From: Bradyrhizobium sp. LMTR 3
Lineage (GTDB): Bacteria; Pseudomonadota; Alphaproteobacteria; Rhizobiales; Xanthobacteraceae
Direction: 5' to 3'
DNA length: 64,000 nt
Assembly (NCBI RefSeq): GCF_001693485.1
Contig: NZ_MAXC01000055.1
Span: forward strand, 310,001 to 374,000
Positions 1 through 8,122 of this stretch are shown here, piece by piece. Position 1 is the stretch's first letter. Every line of letters starts with the position of its first letter. The position numbers and the translations under genes are program-made. Under the pieces are notes generated by a model. It saw only the letters and a program-made list of their open reading frames with translations. It was not told where the DNA came from and searched no databases.

Positions 1-1
1 C

Positions 2-814
2 CTGACCGAAGTTTTTTTTGAAGGCGAGGCCGCAATCGCTGCGTTCGAACGGCCGGATGGCCGATGGGACGTCACGGTGCATTTTGGCAAGCCGCCCGAT
101 CAGCCGCTGGTCCGCGAACTCGTGGCCAATGCGGCCGGCGCGGAAATCGCAGCCGGCATCGCCTTCGATACGGTCGAGGCCAAGGACTGGGTCAAGGCCA
201 GCCTCGAAGACCTCGTTCCCGTCCCGGCCGGGCGCTTTGTGGTCCACGGCCAGCATGACCGCGACAGGGTCTCGCCCAACAAGCTCGGCATCGAGATCGA
301 GGCGGCGCTGGCCTTCGGCACCGGACATCACGGCACCACGCGCGGCTGCCTGCTGCTGCTCGATCATGTCCTGAAAGCCTGGCGCCCGCGCCGCGTGCTT
401 GATCTCGGCACCGGCACCGGCGTGCTGGCGATTGCGGCGGCGAAGGCGCTGCACGAAAAGATACTGGCCAGCGATATCGATCCATCCTCGGTGCAGGTCG
501 CCCGCGACAATGCGCGGCTGAACGTATCGGGACATCTGGTGCGGGCGGTCCGCGCCACCGGCTTCTCGGCGCCGCAATTTGCCCAAGCCGCGCCGTTCGA
601 TCTGGTGCTGGCGAATATTCTGGCCAATCCGCTGCGGCAATTGGCAGGGCCGATGGCACGGCACCTGGCGCCATCGGCGCTGGTCATTCTCTCAGGCCTC
701 CTGACGCATCAGGCGCCCGCCGTCATCGCCGCCTATCGCGCCCGTGGGCTGGTTCCCGTGCGGCATCTGCGCATCGAAGGCTGGAGCAGCCTCCTGCTGC
801 GCAAGGTAAACTGA
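2..814 (+). CDS. prmA: Ribosomal protein L11 methyltransferase, 5' end missing
   Basis: PrmA is a cytosolic S-adenosylmethionine (SAM)-dependent enzyme that methylates ribosomal protein L11. The reading frame is open from base 2, so the start codon lies before the window; about 270 residues are visible. The SAM-binding glycine loop (DLGTGTG) is encoded near 401-421, and the family motif ANILANPL follows near 607-630. The C-terminal half matches the Rossmann methyltransferase layout, and the stop is at 812-814. The gene converges on the small ORF that ends at 819, with only four bases between them. The motif pair makes the family call firm. Substrate assignment rests on family knowledge. Confidence 0.93.
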   Translation: MTEVFFEGEAAIAAFERPDGRWDVTVHFGKPPDQPLVRELVANAAGAEIAAGIAFDTVEAKDWVKASLEDLVPVPAGRFVVHGQHDRDRVSPNKLGIEIEAALAFGTGHHGTTRGCLLLLDHVLKAWRPRRVLDLGTGTGVLAIAAAKALHEKILASDIDPSSVQVARDNARLNVSGHLVRAVRATGFSAPQFAQAAPFDLVLANILANPLRQLAGPMARHLAPSALVILSGLLTHQAPAVIAAYRARGLVPVRHLRIEGWSSLLLRKVN

Positions 815-818
815 AATT

Positions 819-1007
819 CTAATCGGCTGATCTGGGCCCCTTGTGGGTGATCGCGCCCTTCTCCTCTTTCAACGACCGTTTGACGCGCGCTTCCGCGAAC
901 CGGTCGAGGATCTGGACGATGACGCCACGCTGCTTCTTGTTGGCGACGGGCGCCACGGGGCCGCGACGTTCCGGCGGTGAAATTTTCTCAAACGTGAAAG
1001 CAGGCAT
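819..1007 (-). CDS. Small conserved-looking hypothetical protein, 62 aa
   Basis: This 62-residue basic protein begins MPAFTFEKISPPERRG and is rich in Lys and Arg (KKQRG, RVKRSLKEEKG). It has no signal peptide or membrane segment. The longer open frame upstream is not used in this call, because a clear ribosome binding site (AGAGGGG) sits about nine bases before the ATG at 1007. I do not recognise a domain. The charged composition would suit a nucleic-acid- or ribosome-associated protein, but that is speculation. It lies tail-to-tail with prmA and head-to-head with the aminopeptidase gene. Confidence 0.7.
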   Translation of the reverse strand: MPAFTFEKISPPERRGPVAPVANKKQRGVIVQILDRFAEARVKRSLKEEKGAITHKGPRSAD

Positions 1008-1198
1008 GGTGCATCCCCTCTTCGTTGAGTTGAAACACTCCTGGAGCTTCTCCCGGTATCTTTGAGCTGAGCGGCTACACCGCAACCCGCTCCGTCCGAC
1101 TAGCGCGGACGGACATATTGAAGCACAGATTATGCCAAATTGTGGCGGAGACTGCCCGCATTGCGGACCGCTCCACCCGACCCTAAAGTGACCAGGCG

Positions 1199-3034
1199 AT
1201 GTTCGAAGCCCATTTCCAGACATTCGAAGAACCCGAAGGCGGCGTAGCGCTGACCGCGCGGCTGGCCCGCTTCCGCGAGGAGCTGGCGCGGCGGAAGTTG
1301 ACGGGATTCGTGGTTCCGCGCGCCGATCAGCAACAGAACGAATATGTCCCGGCCTCCGAAGAACGGCTGGCCTGGCTGAGCGGCTTCACTGGTTCGGCAG
1401 GCATGGCGATCGTTCTGACGCGCGATGCCGCGGTTTTCGTCGATGGCCGTTATACGCTGCAGGCCGCCAAGCAGGTCGACCGCAAGGCCTGGCACATCGA
1501 GCCGCTGGCCGATCCGCCGCCGGAGCACTGGCTGACCAAGCACCTTGCGGCCGGCGACCGCCTCGGTTTCGACCCGTGGCTGCACACTTCGGCGGCTGCC
1601 GAGCGTCTGGCCGCCGCCTGCACCAAGGCGGGCGCGGAACTGATTGCGGTCGAAGCCAACCCGCTGGATTCGATCTGGACCGAGCGCCCGGCCCCGCCGC
1701 TCGGGCGCGTCGCCACTCACGGCGTGCAGTTTTCCGGCGAGATCGAAGCCGAAAAACTCAAGCGCATCCGGCTGGAGATCAACAAGCTCGGCGTAGACGC
1801 GCTGGTGCTGTCGGACAGCCACGCGGTGGCCTGGACCTTCAACATCCGCGGCGCCGACGTCTCGCACACGCCGCTGCCCTTGTCCTATGCGCTGGTGCCG
1901 AAGGACGGCCGCCCCACCGTGTTCATCGATCACCGCAAGCTATCCAACCTGACGCGCGACCATCTCGAACAATCCGCCGGTGTTCGCGAGCCCGACGCGC
2001 TGGTGCCTGCTCTGACCGAGCTTGCCCGCAGCGGCGCCGCGATCGCGCTCGATGCCGCCACCGCCGCAGACGCGCTGAGCCGGCTGATCGCAGGCGCCGG
2101 CGGAAAACCGGTGCGCGGCAACGATCCGGTGAGCCTGTTGAAGGCGGTGAAGAATATCACCGAGATCGAGGGCACGCGGACCGCGCACCAGCGCGACGCG
2201 GTGGCGCTGGCGCGCTTCCTCGCCTGGATCGACCGCGAGGCGCCGTCGGGCGCATTGACGGAGATCGATACCGTCGAGGCCCTGGAAACGTTCCGCCGCC
2301 AGACCTGCGCGCTGAAGGATGTTTCGTTTCCGACCATCGCCGGCACCGGGCCGAACGGCGCCATCGTGCATTACCGCGTCACCCGCAAGAGCAACCGGCG
2401 AATTTCGCCCGGCGATCTGCTGCTGATCGATTCCGGCGCGCAATATGAAGACGGCACCACCGACGTCACCCGCACCATCGCAATCGGCAATCCCACCGAC
2501 GAAATGCGCGATCGTTTCACCCGCGTGCTGCGTGGGCATATCGCGATTGCACGCGCGGTGTTTCCGGACGGCACCACCGGCGCGCAGATCGACTCTTTTG
2601 CGCGGCAATTTTTGTGGCAGGCCGGCCTCGATTTCGAGCACGGCACTGGCCACGGCGTCGGCAGCTATCTCTCGGTGCACGAAGGCCCGGCGCGCATCTC
2701 GAAACTCGGCATCACGCCCTTGAAACGCGGCATGATCCTCTCCAACGAGCCTGGCTACTACAAGACCGACGCCTACGGCATCCGGATCGAGAACCTCGAA
2801 CTCGTCATCGGCGCCGATGTACCCGGCGCCGAGAAGCCGGTGAACGCGTTCGAGACGCTGACGCTGGCGCCGATCGACCGCCGCCTGATCGATGTGAACA
2901 TGCTGAGCGCAACCGAGCTGAAGTGGCTCAACGACTACCACGAGCGCGTCAACCGCGCGGTGCGTCCGCACCTCGACGACAACGCCACGAAGCTGTGGCT
3001 GGACGAAGCGACGGCGGCACTGCTGCCGCTTTGA
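1199..3034 (+). CDS. pepP: Xaa-Pro aminopeptidase (M24B family, aminopeptidase P type)
   Basis: This 611-residue cytosolic metallopeptidase should remove N-terminal residues that precede proline. It has the long three-part layout of eukaryote-like aminopeptidase P: two creatinase-like N-terminal domains (about residues 10-310) and a C-terminal pita-bread catalytic domain. All five dinuclear metal ligands are visible: Asp411 (LLIDSG), Asp422 (TTDVTRT), His485 (GTGHGVG), Glu517 (SNEPGYY) and Glu531 (RIENLEL). The start chosen is the ATG at 1199, which gives the normal N-terminus for the family. It is transcribed away from the small ORF at 819-1007. The symbol is used loosely; this longer form differs from E. 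coli PepP. Confidence 0.9.
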   Translation: MFEAHFQTFEEPEGGVALTARLARFREELARRKLTGFVVPRADQQQNEYVPASEERLAWLSGFTGSAGMAIVLTRDAAVFVDGRYTLQAAKQVDRKAWHIEPLADPPPEHWLTKHLAAGDRLGFDPWLHTSAAAERLAAACTKAGAELIAVEANPLDSIWTERPAPPLGRVATHGVQFSGEIEAEKLKRIRLEINKLGVDALVLSDSHAVAWTFNIRGADVSHTPLPLSYALVPKDGRPTVFIDHRKLSNLTRDHLEQSAGVREPDALVPALTELARSGAAIALDAATAADALSRLIAGAGGKPVRGNDPVSLLKAVKNITEIEGTRTAHQRDAVALARFLAWIDREAPSGALTEIDTVEALETFRRQTCALKDVSFPTIAGTGPNGAIVHYRVTRKSNRRISPGDLLLIDSGAQYEDGTTDVTRTIAIGNPTDEMRDRFTRVLRGHIAIARAVFPDGTTGAQIDSFARQFLWQAGLDFEHGTGHGVGSYLSVHEGPARISKLGITPLKRGMILSNEPGYYKTDAYGIRIENLELVIGADVPGAEKPVNAFETLTLAPIDRRLIDVNMLSATELKWLNDYHERVNRAVRPHLDDNATKLWLDEATAALLPL

Positions 3035-3120
3035 TCCGTCATTCCGGGGCGCGTCGAAGACGCGAACCCGGCATCTCGAGATTCCGGGTTCGATGCTTCG
3101 CATCGCCCCGGAATGACGGA
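3035..3120. repeat. Family A palindromic repeat, copy A1
   Basis: An outer stem of 17 perfect bases (TCCGTCATTCCGGGGCG with its complement ending at 3120) encloses three hairpins: GCGTC-gaa-GACGC, a central palindrome around CTCGAG, and CGATGC-ttc-GCATCG. This gives a cloverleaf-like fold. It begins directly after the pepP stop codon and could act as a transcript-end structure. Other copies lie at 7641, 8039, 17972, 37501 and 58923, with a partial one at 41885. Confidence 0.85.
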
Positions 3121-3212
3121 TGCGACGTCGGCATGGCCGCATACCGAAACAACCGTATTCGCCGCCAGCCACCGCGCTACAGTCCGGTTCAAATAAACAG
3201 GATCTGAACTGA

Positions 3213-4490
3213 ATGCACGGCGTCGTGGGCAAGCCACCCGACGCGGCGGCGAACGCCGTCGCGACCTCCAAGATCATGCTGCTGATGCTGGTGGCGATGA
3301 CCGGCGTCGCGCCGATCTCGCTCTACATGCTGGTGCCGGCGCTGCCCGTGCTGGCGACGACGTTCGGTGGCGACATCTCCGTCGCGCAGATGACGGTGTC
3401 GCTGTACATGGTCGGCATCGCCTGCTCGCAGCTCATCATGGGGCCGCTGTCGGACAAGTTCGGACGCCGGCCGGTGCTGCTCGCCGGCCTTGCGCTCATG
3501 GTGGCGGCGAGCGTCGGCTGTTCGCTGGCGCAGACGCTGCCGCAACTGATTGCCGCACGCTTCCTGCAGGCACTGGGCGGCGCGACCGGCATGGTGGTGA
3601 GCCGCGCCATCATCCGCGACCTCTACAGCCGCGACCGCATCAGCTCCATGATCAGCCTCGTGATCGCCGTCATGATGATGGCGCAGATGCTCAGCGCGCT
3701 GGTCGGCGGTCTCCTGGAGACAGCGTTCGGCTGGCGCGCCATTTTCTATTTCATCACGGCTGTTTCGCTCGGCGTCGCGGTCCTGATCGCGCTGGCGCTG
3801 CCCGAGACGCGCGGCGAACGCAGCGAGAGCAGCAGCTTCCGCGGCGACGTCGGCAAGCTGATCCGCAACCGCGCCTTCATCGGCTATGTGCTATGCCAGG
3901 TGCTGGCTTCCCAGATTATTTTCATGTTTGCCGGCGGCGGACCTTACATCGTGGTGACGCAGATGGGCCGAACCACGGCCGAATATGGCGCGTGGTTCGC
4001 GACGACGGGATTTGCCTATCTGATCGGCAATGTGTTCTGTGTCCGTTTCGCGCCGCGCCATTCGCTGGAGAAGCTGATCTGGTTCGGGCTCGCGGTGCAA
4101 TTCGGCGGCGCCCTCTTGAACCTCGTCTTGAGCATTGCCGGGATCAACCAGGCGCCGCTCTGGCTGTTCGGCACCCAGATGATCGTGATGGTCGCGAACG
4201 CCTTCGTCATGAACAACGCCGCGGCCGGCGCCATCAGCGCGCGTCCCGAGGCCGCCGGCACCGCCTCCGGCGCGATGGGCTTTCTGCAGCAGGGCATCGG
4301 CGCGCTGGTCTCGCAATTCGGCGCCTATCTCGGCGGCCACTCCACGACCACGCTGCCGCTGACGGCAGCGATCTTCGCACTGTCGATTGCCTGCATCTCG
4401 GTGATGTTCTTCATCGTGCCGCGGCGAAACGTCGTGGTGAGCGAGGAGCTGGTGAAGAAGGCGGAGGAGGAAGAATCGGGGATGTTGTAG
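3213..4490 (+). CDS. Bcr/CflA-family multidrug efflux MFS transporter
   Basis: This 425-residue inner-membrane protein has about 12 hydrophobic segments and the length typical of 12-TM major facilitator drug:proton antiporters. The MFS motif A is visible as DKFGRR near residues 81-86, between TM2 and TM3, and the TM1 region contains PALPVLATTF, as in Bcr/CflA proteins. The N-terminus (MHGVVGKPPDAAANAVA) is a short cytosolic leader. It stands alone, with pepP upstream and a WG-repeat gene downstream. Its TAG stop codon lies inside the left arm of the palindrome at 4487-4564. The substrate cannot be read from sequence. Confidence 0.88.
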   Translation: MHGVVGKPPDAAANAVATSKIMLLMLVAMTGVAPISLYMLVPALPVLATTFGGDISVAQMTVSLYMVGIACSQLIMGPLSDKFGRRPVLLAGLALMVAASVGCSLAQTLPQLIAARFLQALGGATGMVVSRAIIRDLYSRDRISSMISLVIAVMMMAQMLSALVGGLLETAFGWRAIFYFITAVSLGVAVLIALALPETRGERSESSSFRGDVGKLIRNRAFIGYVLCQVLASQIIFMFAGGGPYIVVTQMGRTTAEYGAWFATTGFAYLIGNVFCVRFAPRHSLEKLIWFGLAVQFGGALLNLVLSIAGINQAPLWLFGTQMIVMVANAFVMNNAAAGAISARPEAAGTASGAMGFLQQGIGALVSQFGAYLGGHSTTTLPLTAAIFALSIACISVMFFIVPRRNVVVSEELVKKAEEEESGML

Positions 4491-4564
4491 CCCGGATGAG
4501 CGGAGCGACATCCGGGAACGGTGCCCGCATGAATCCCGGATATCGCTTCGCTCATCCGGGCTAC
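4487..4564. repeat. Palindromic repeat at the MFS gene end
   Basis: The left arm (GTAGCCCGGATGAGCG...) and right arm (...CGCTCATCCGGGCTAC) are inverted copies separated by about 30 bases. The arm supplies the TAG stop codon of the MFS gene. This differs from family A but has the same general size. Confidence 0.8.
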
Positions 4565-4687
4565 GAGGCTAGCGCATTTGCGCGCGATGAAAGGCTCCGC
4601 GAACCACGTCCTACTTTCTTGTGCCGCAATGGATTGGCATGATCGCAATGACGGCTGGATACAGTCTGGCTACGACGAGCGCACATC

Positions 4688-5278
4688 ATGCCTGATTTTA
4701 TCAAGATTATTGCGCTGGGCGCCCTGCTTGCACTTTCATCCAAGCCAATCATGGCGATTGATCGGGTCCCCGTTCCACCAGTGGTCTTCGATTGCTGGGA
4801 GCCCGAGCGTACCTTCAAGCAATGTGCGGCTACCGGCCCCGACGGGCGGCCGCGGCTGAAGCGGTCCTATCTGGCTCGACTTCGATATGACCGTGATGGG
4901 CTGGCTTCCGTCTTGTTGATGGATGGGACTGACACACGAAAAGGCCAGTGGTTCTACGTTCGGCGCGGCGTCGCCCCGGTGCCTGTTGAGTTAATGGACA
5001 ACGGCCCGGACTATTTCAAGGATGGTCTCGCGCGATCGCGGGTGGGCGGCAAGGTTGGCTACATCGACCGCAAACTCAATCTCGTGATCCCGGCTCAGTA
5101 TGACGGAGCCTATCCATTCGAGGATGGCTTTGCTGTTGTCTGCACGGCCTGCACGATTGCCGGCGACGGTGAGCATAGCTGGTACGAGGGCGGACAGTGG
5201 GGGCGCATTGACCGCAAGGGACGCGTTGTGTCACCTTTCCGGCCGTGGGAGAAAGGTAAGCGCCTCGAATTCGACTGA
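4688..5278 (+). CDS. Exported WG-repeat protein
   Basis: This 196-residue protein starts with a cleavable-looking signal peptide (MPDFIKIIALGALLALSSKPIMA). At least two WG repeats follow, each with the pattern GYIDRKLNLVIPAQYDGAYP or GRIDRKGRVVSPF, where a Trp or Tyr-Ile-Asp turn precedes a pair of short beta strands. The last repeat starts after WYEGGQWG. A cysteine pair (CTAC) sits between the repeats. WG-repeat proteins are widespread and mostly uncharacterised, so only export and repeat type can be stated. The gene is flanked by palindromic repeats on both sides. Confidence 0.75.
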   Translation: MPDFIKIIALGALLALSSKPIMAIDRVPVPPVVFDCWEPERTFKQCAATGPDGRPRLKRSYLARLRYDRDGLASVLLMDGTDTRKGQWFYVRRGVAPVPVELMDNGPDYFKDGLARSRVGGKVGYIDRKLNLVIPAQYDGAYPFEDGFAVVCTACTIAGDGEHSWYEGGQWGRIDRKGRVVSPFRPWEKGKRLEFD

Positions 5279-5340
5279 GGGCTGGACGTCTGCGAAGAAT
5301 TGATCGAGCAGGCGGAGTAATGTGCGACGTCAGCGCTGCA

Positions 5341-5459
5341 CACTCCGGTGTCATCGCACGCGAAAGCGGGCGATCCAGTACGCCGCGGCTTCTCCATCCA
5401 TAACCAATGTCTCTGGAATACTGGGTCCCCCGCCTTCGCGGAGGACGACAACGGAGTGT
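5341..5459. repeat. Family E palindromic repeat, copy E1
   Basis: Outer arms CACTCCG and CGGAGTG enclose an imperfect palindrome with GATCCAGTA on one side and its counterpart TACTGGGTC on the other, plus a CCGCCTTCGCGG hairpin. A related copy is at 20720-20801. It lies between the WG-repeat gene and the end of ligA, which converge here. Confidence 0.7.
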
Positions 5460-5470
5460 GGCGCGCCACC

Positions 5471-7621
5471 TCACTCCCCGATCAGCTTCAGCCACTCGTC
5501 TTCCGTCAGCACCGGCACCCCGTGCTTCTTGGCCTCCGCGAGTTTTGATCCCGCGCCCGGCCCGGCAACGACGTAGTCCGTTTTCTTCGACACCGAACCG
5601 GCGGCCTTGGCGCCCAGCCGTTCGGCGGTTGCCTTGGCTTCGTCCCGCGTCATCTTTTCCAGCGAACCGGTGAACACCACGGTCTTGCCGGCGACGGCCG
5701 AATTGCTCTTCGGCTTTTCCGCGTCAATGATCTCGCTGAGCTCCTTGACCAGCCGCTCGACGATGCCGCGGTTATGGCTTTCGCCGAAATAGGCGGCGAC
5801 GCTCTTGATCACGGTGTCGCCGATCTGATCGAGCGCATCCATCTCGGCGATGGTGTCCTCGTCGCCCTTGGCGACGTTGAGGCAGGCATCGTGGAATGCA
5901 TCCCAGGAACCGTAGCCGCGCGCCAGCGCCAGCGCGGTAGTCTCGCCGACATGGCGCATGCCGAGGGCGTAGATGAAGCGCTCCAACGAAATGCGGCGAC
6001 GGTTCTCGATCGCGGCGAACAGGTTGCGCACCGAAGTTTCGCCGTAGCCCTCGATCTCTTCGAGCTTCAGCTTGGCGTTGCGTTTCGGCAGCGTGAAGAT
6101 ATCGGCGGGCTCGCGCACCCATTCGCGGTCGAAGAAATACTGGAGCTGCTTCTCGCCGAGCCCATCGATATCGAACGCCCGGCGCGACACGAACTGTTTC
6201 AGATGCTCGACCTTCTGGAACGGACAGGCGAACTCGCCGGTACAGCGGGCGCGCGAACCTTCCTCGCCGGTTGCCGTCTCCTCGCGCACTACATCGGTAT
6301 GCAGCGGGCACGGGCACTTCTTCGGGAAGTGAAATTCCTTGGCGCCTTTCGGCCGCTTGTCGATCACGACATCGACCACCTGCGGGATCACGTCGCCGGC
6401 ACGCTGGATCACGACGGTGTCGCCGAGCCTGATGTCGCGGCCCTCGCGCAGCACTTCGCCCTTGTTGCCGATGCCCTTGATGTAGTCCTCATTGTGCAGC
6501 GTGACGTTCTGCACGATGACGCCGCCGACACCGACCGGCTCCAGCTTGCCGACCGGCGTGAACGAGCCGGTGCGCCCGACCTGGATCTCGATGTCGCGCA
6601 GCACCGTCATGGCCCGCTCGGCCGGGAATTTGTGCGCAACGGCCCAGCGCGGCGTGCGCGAGACGAAGCCGAGCCGTTCCTGCCAATCGATACGGTCGAC
6701 CTTGTAGACGACGCCGTCGATGTCGTAGTCGAGCTCGCCGCGCTGCTCCTCGATCTCGTGATGGAACGCGATCAAGTGCTCGACGGAGTGACAAAGTTTT
6801 GTCAGCGGATTGGTCTTGAAGCCGCAGCGCTCGAACCAGTGGATCATGCCGGTTTGAGTCTTTTCGGGCATCGCGCTCATCTGGCCCCAGGAATAGGCGA
6901 AGAAGCCGAGTGGGCGCGAGGCCGTAATGCTCGGGTCCTTCTGACGCAGCGAGCCTGCTGCCGAATTACGCGGGTTTGCAAAGATGGTGTCGCCCGCGGC
7001 CTTCTGCCGCTCGTTCAGCGCCAGGAACGCCTTCTTGGTCATGTAGACCTCGCCGCGCACCTCGCAGACATCAGGAACGTTGCGGCCTTTCAGCCTCTCG
7101 GGCACGTCCTCGAGCGTGCGGATATTTGCGGTGACATCCTCGCCTTCCGTGCCGTCGCCGCGGGTGGCGGCGGTAACGAGTTCGCCCCCCTCATAGCGCA
7201 GCGACATCGAGAGCCCGTCGATCTTCGGCTCGGCGGAAAAGTCGATCTTGTCGTCGCTGAGCTTGAGGAAGCGCTCGATGCGGCCGACGAAGTCGAGCAC
7301 GTCCTGCTCGGCGAAGGCGTTGTCCAGCGACAGCATCGGCACCGCATGGCGGACTTTCCTGAAGCGGCCCGATGGCGTTGCGCCGATCTTTTGCGATGGC
7401 GATTCCGCGCTGACGAATTCAGGAAAGCGTTTTTCGATGGCGTTGAAGCGCTGCCGCAACGCGTCGTATTCGGCGTCGCTGATGCTGGGCGCATCTTCCT
7501 GATAATAGCGCTTGTCGTGCCCCTCGAGCTCCAGCGCCAGCCGCATGTGCTCCACCTTGGCCTGCGCCTTGGTGAGTTTGGCGACGTCGGTGGGGGTTTT
7601 TGTTTTGGATTTTGCTGTCAT
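5471..7621 (-). CDS. ligA: NAD-dependent DNA ligase
   Basis: LigA seals nicks in duplex DNA during replication and repair, using NAD. The protein is 716 residues. The adenylation domain carries the catalytic lysine in KIDG at Lys133. An OB fold, a four-cysteine zinc finger (CPCPLH ... CTGEFACPF), helix-hairpin-helix repeats and a C-terminal BRCT domain (TVVFTGSLEKMTRDEA) follow in the usual order. The open frame runs further upstream to 8044, but that stretch crosses a palindromic repeat and the GIY-YIG gene. I therefore place the start at the ATG at 7621 (MTAKSKTKTPTDVAKLTKAQ), which matches the family N-terminus. It shares orientation with recN but is separated from it by the GIY-YIG gene on the other strand. 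Confidence 0.96.
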   Translation of the reverse strand: MTAKSKTKTPTDVAKLTKAQAKVEHMRLALELEGHDKRYYQEDAPSISDAEYDALRQRFNAIEKRFPEFVSAESPSQKIGATPSGRFRKVRHAVPMLSLDNAFAEQDVLDFVGRIERFLKLSDDKIDFSAEPKIDGLSMSLRYEGGELVTAATRGDGTEGEDVTANIRTLEDVPERLKGRNVPDVCEVRGEVYMTKKAFLALNERQKAAGDTIFANPRNSAAGSLRQKDPSITASRPLGFFAYSWGQMSAMPEKTQTGMIHWFERCGFKTNPLTKLCHSVEHLIAFHHEIEEQRGELDYDIDGVVYKVDRIDWQERLGFVSRTPRWAVAHKFPAERAMTVLRDIEIQVGRTGSFTPVGKLEPVGVGGVIVQNVTLHNEDYIKGIGNKGEVLREGRDIRLGDTVVIQRAGDVIPQVVDVVIDKRPKGAKEFHFPKKCPCPLHTDVVREETATGEEGSRARCTGEFACPFQKVEHLKQFVSRRAFDIDGLGEKQLQYFFDREWVREPADIFTLPKRNAKLKLEEIEGYGETSVRNLFAAIENRRRISLERFIYALGMRHVGETTALALARGYGSWDAFHDACLNVAKGDEDTIAEMDALDQIGDTVIKSVAAYFGESHNRGIVERLVKELSEIIDAEKPKSNSAVAGKTVVFTGSLEKMTRDEAKATAERLGAKAAGSVSKKTDYVVAGPGAGSKLAEAKKHGVPVLTEDEWLKLIGE

Positions 7622-7640
7622 GCTGGAAGCTAAGTCCCCC

Positions 7641-7718
7641 GTCATTCCGGGGCGCGCGAAGCGCGAACCCGGAATCTCGAGATTCCGGGTTCGATGCTGC
7701 GCATCGCCCCGGAATGAC
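7641..7718. repeat. Family A palindromic repeat, copy A2
   Basis: The stem GTCATTCCGGGGCG pairs with its complement ending at 7718. The three internal hairpins are GCGCGCGAAGCGCG, a perfect 22-base palindrome centred on CTCGAG, and CGATGC/GCATCG. It lies between the ligA start and the GIY-YIG gene, so it would be in the ligA 5' leader. Confidence 0.85.
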
Positions 7719-7747
7719 TGGTTGTTAACAGGTAGTGAGCGATAACC

Positions 7748-8035
7748 ATGAGCTACTACGTCTATATCATTGCAAGCAGAAGGGACGGAGCAATCTACAT
7801 CGGCGTAACCAGAGACATTGTGCGCCGGATCTACGAGCATCGAACGATGGCCGTGCCCGGCTTCACATCGAAGTACAATATCACACGGCTGGTTTGGTTC
7901 GAAATCTACGACGACCCGATCTCGGCGATTTCCCGTGAGAAAGAACTGAAGAAGTGGAAGCGGAGTTGGAAAGTCGAGTTGATCGAGAAGGACAATCCGC
8001 AATGGGATGACTTGTACGAGTCGATCTGCAACTGA
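7748..8035 (+). CDS. Single-domain GIY-YIG nuclease family protein
   Basis: This 95-residue protein is almost entirely one GIY-YIG domain of the UPF0213/YhbQ type. The two signature strands are YYVYII (residues 3-8) and IYIG (16-19), followed by the arginine helix DIVRRIYEHR and the acidic/lysine segment SREKELKKWKR that holds the candidate metal-binding glutamate. Family members cut DNA with one metal ion; the role of these stand-alone forms is not settled. No strong ribosome binding site is seen before the ATG. The gene runs opposite to both neighbours, ligA and recN, and is flanked at 30 and 4 bases by family A palindromes in the same orientation, so the whole looks like one inserted unit. 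Confidence 0.9.
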   Translation: MSYYVYIIASRRDGAIYIGVTRDIVRRIYEHRTMAVPGFTSKYNITRLVWFEIYDDPISAISREKELKKWKRSWKVELIEKDNPQWDDLYESICN

Positions 8036-8038
8036 GTT

Positions 8039-8121
8039 CGTCATTCCGGGATGGTCCGTTTGGACCAGACCCGGAATCTCGAGATTCCGGGTTCGATGCT
8101 TCGCATCGCCCCGGAATGACG
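8039..8121. repeat. Family A palindromic repeat, copy A3
   Basis: The outer stem is CGTCATTCCGG paired with CCGGAATGACG. The first hairpin is TGGTCC-gttt-GGACCA, and the other two match copy A2 almost base for base. It starts 4 bases after the GIY-YIG stop and ends 1 base before the recN stop. Confidence 0.85.
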
Positions 8122-8122
8122 G

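Noticed and set aside
1130..3277. Long minus-strand open frames across the aminopeptidase gene
   Set aside because: They are antisense shadows of a high-GC coding region; the plus strand has all five metal ligands of the M24 family.
7622..8044. Upstream extension of the ligA reading frame
   Set aside because: It reads through a palindromic repeat and antisense to the GIY-YIG gene, and does not resemble any LigA N-terminus.
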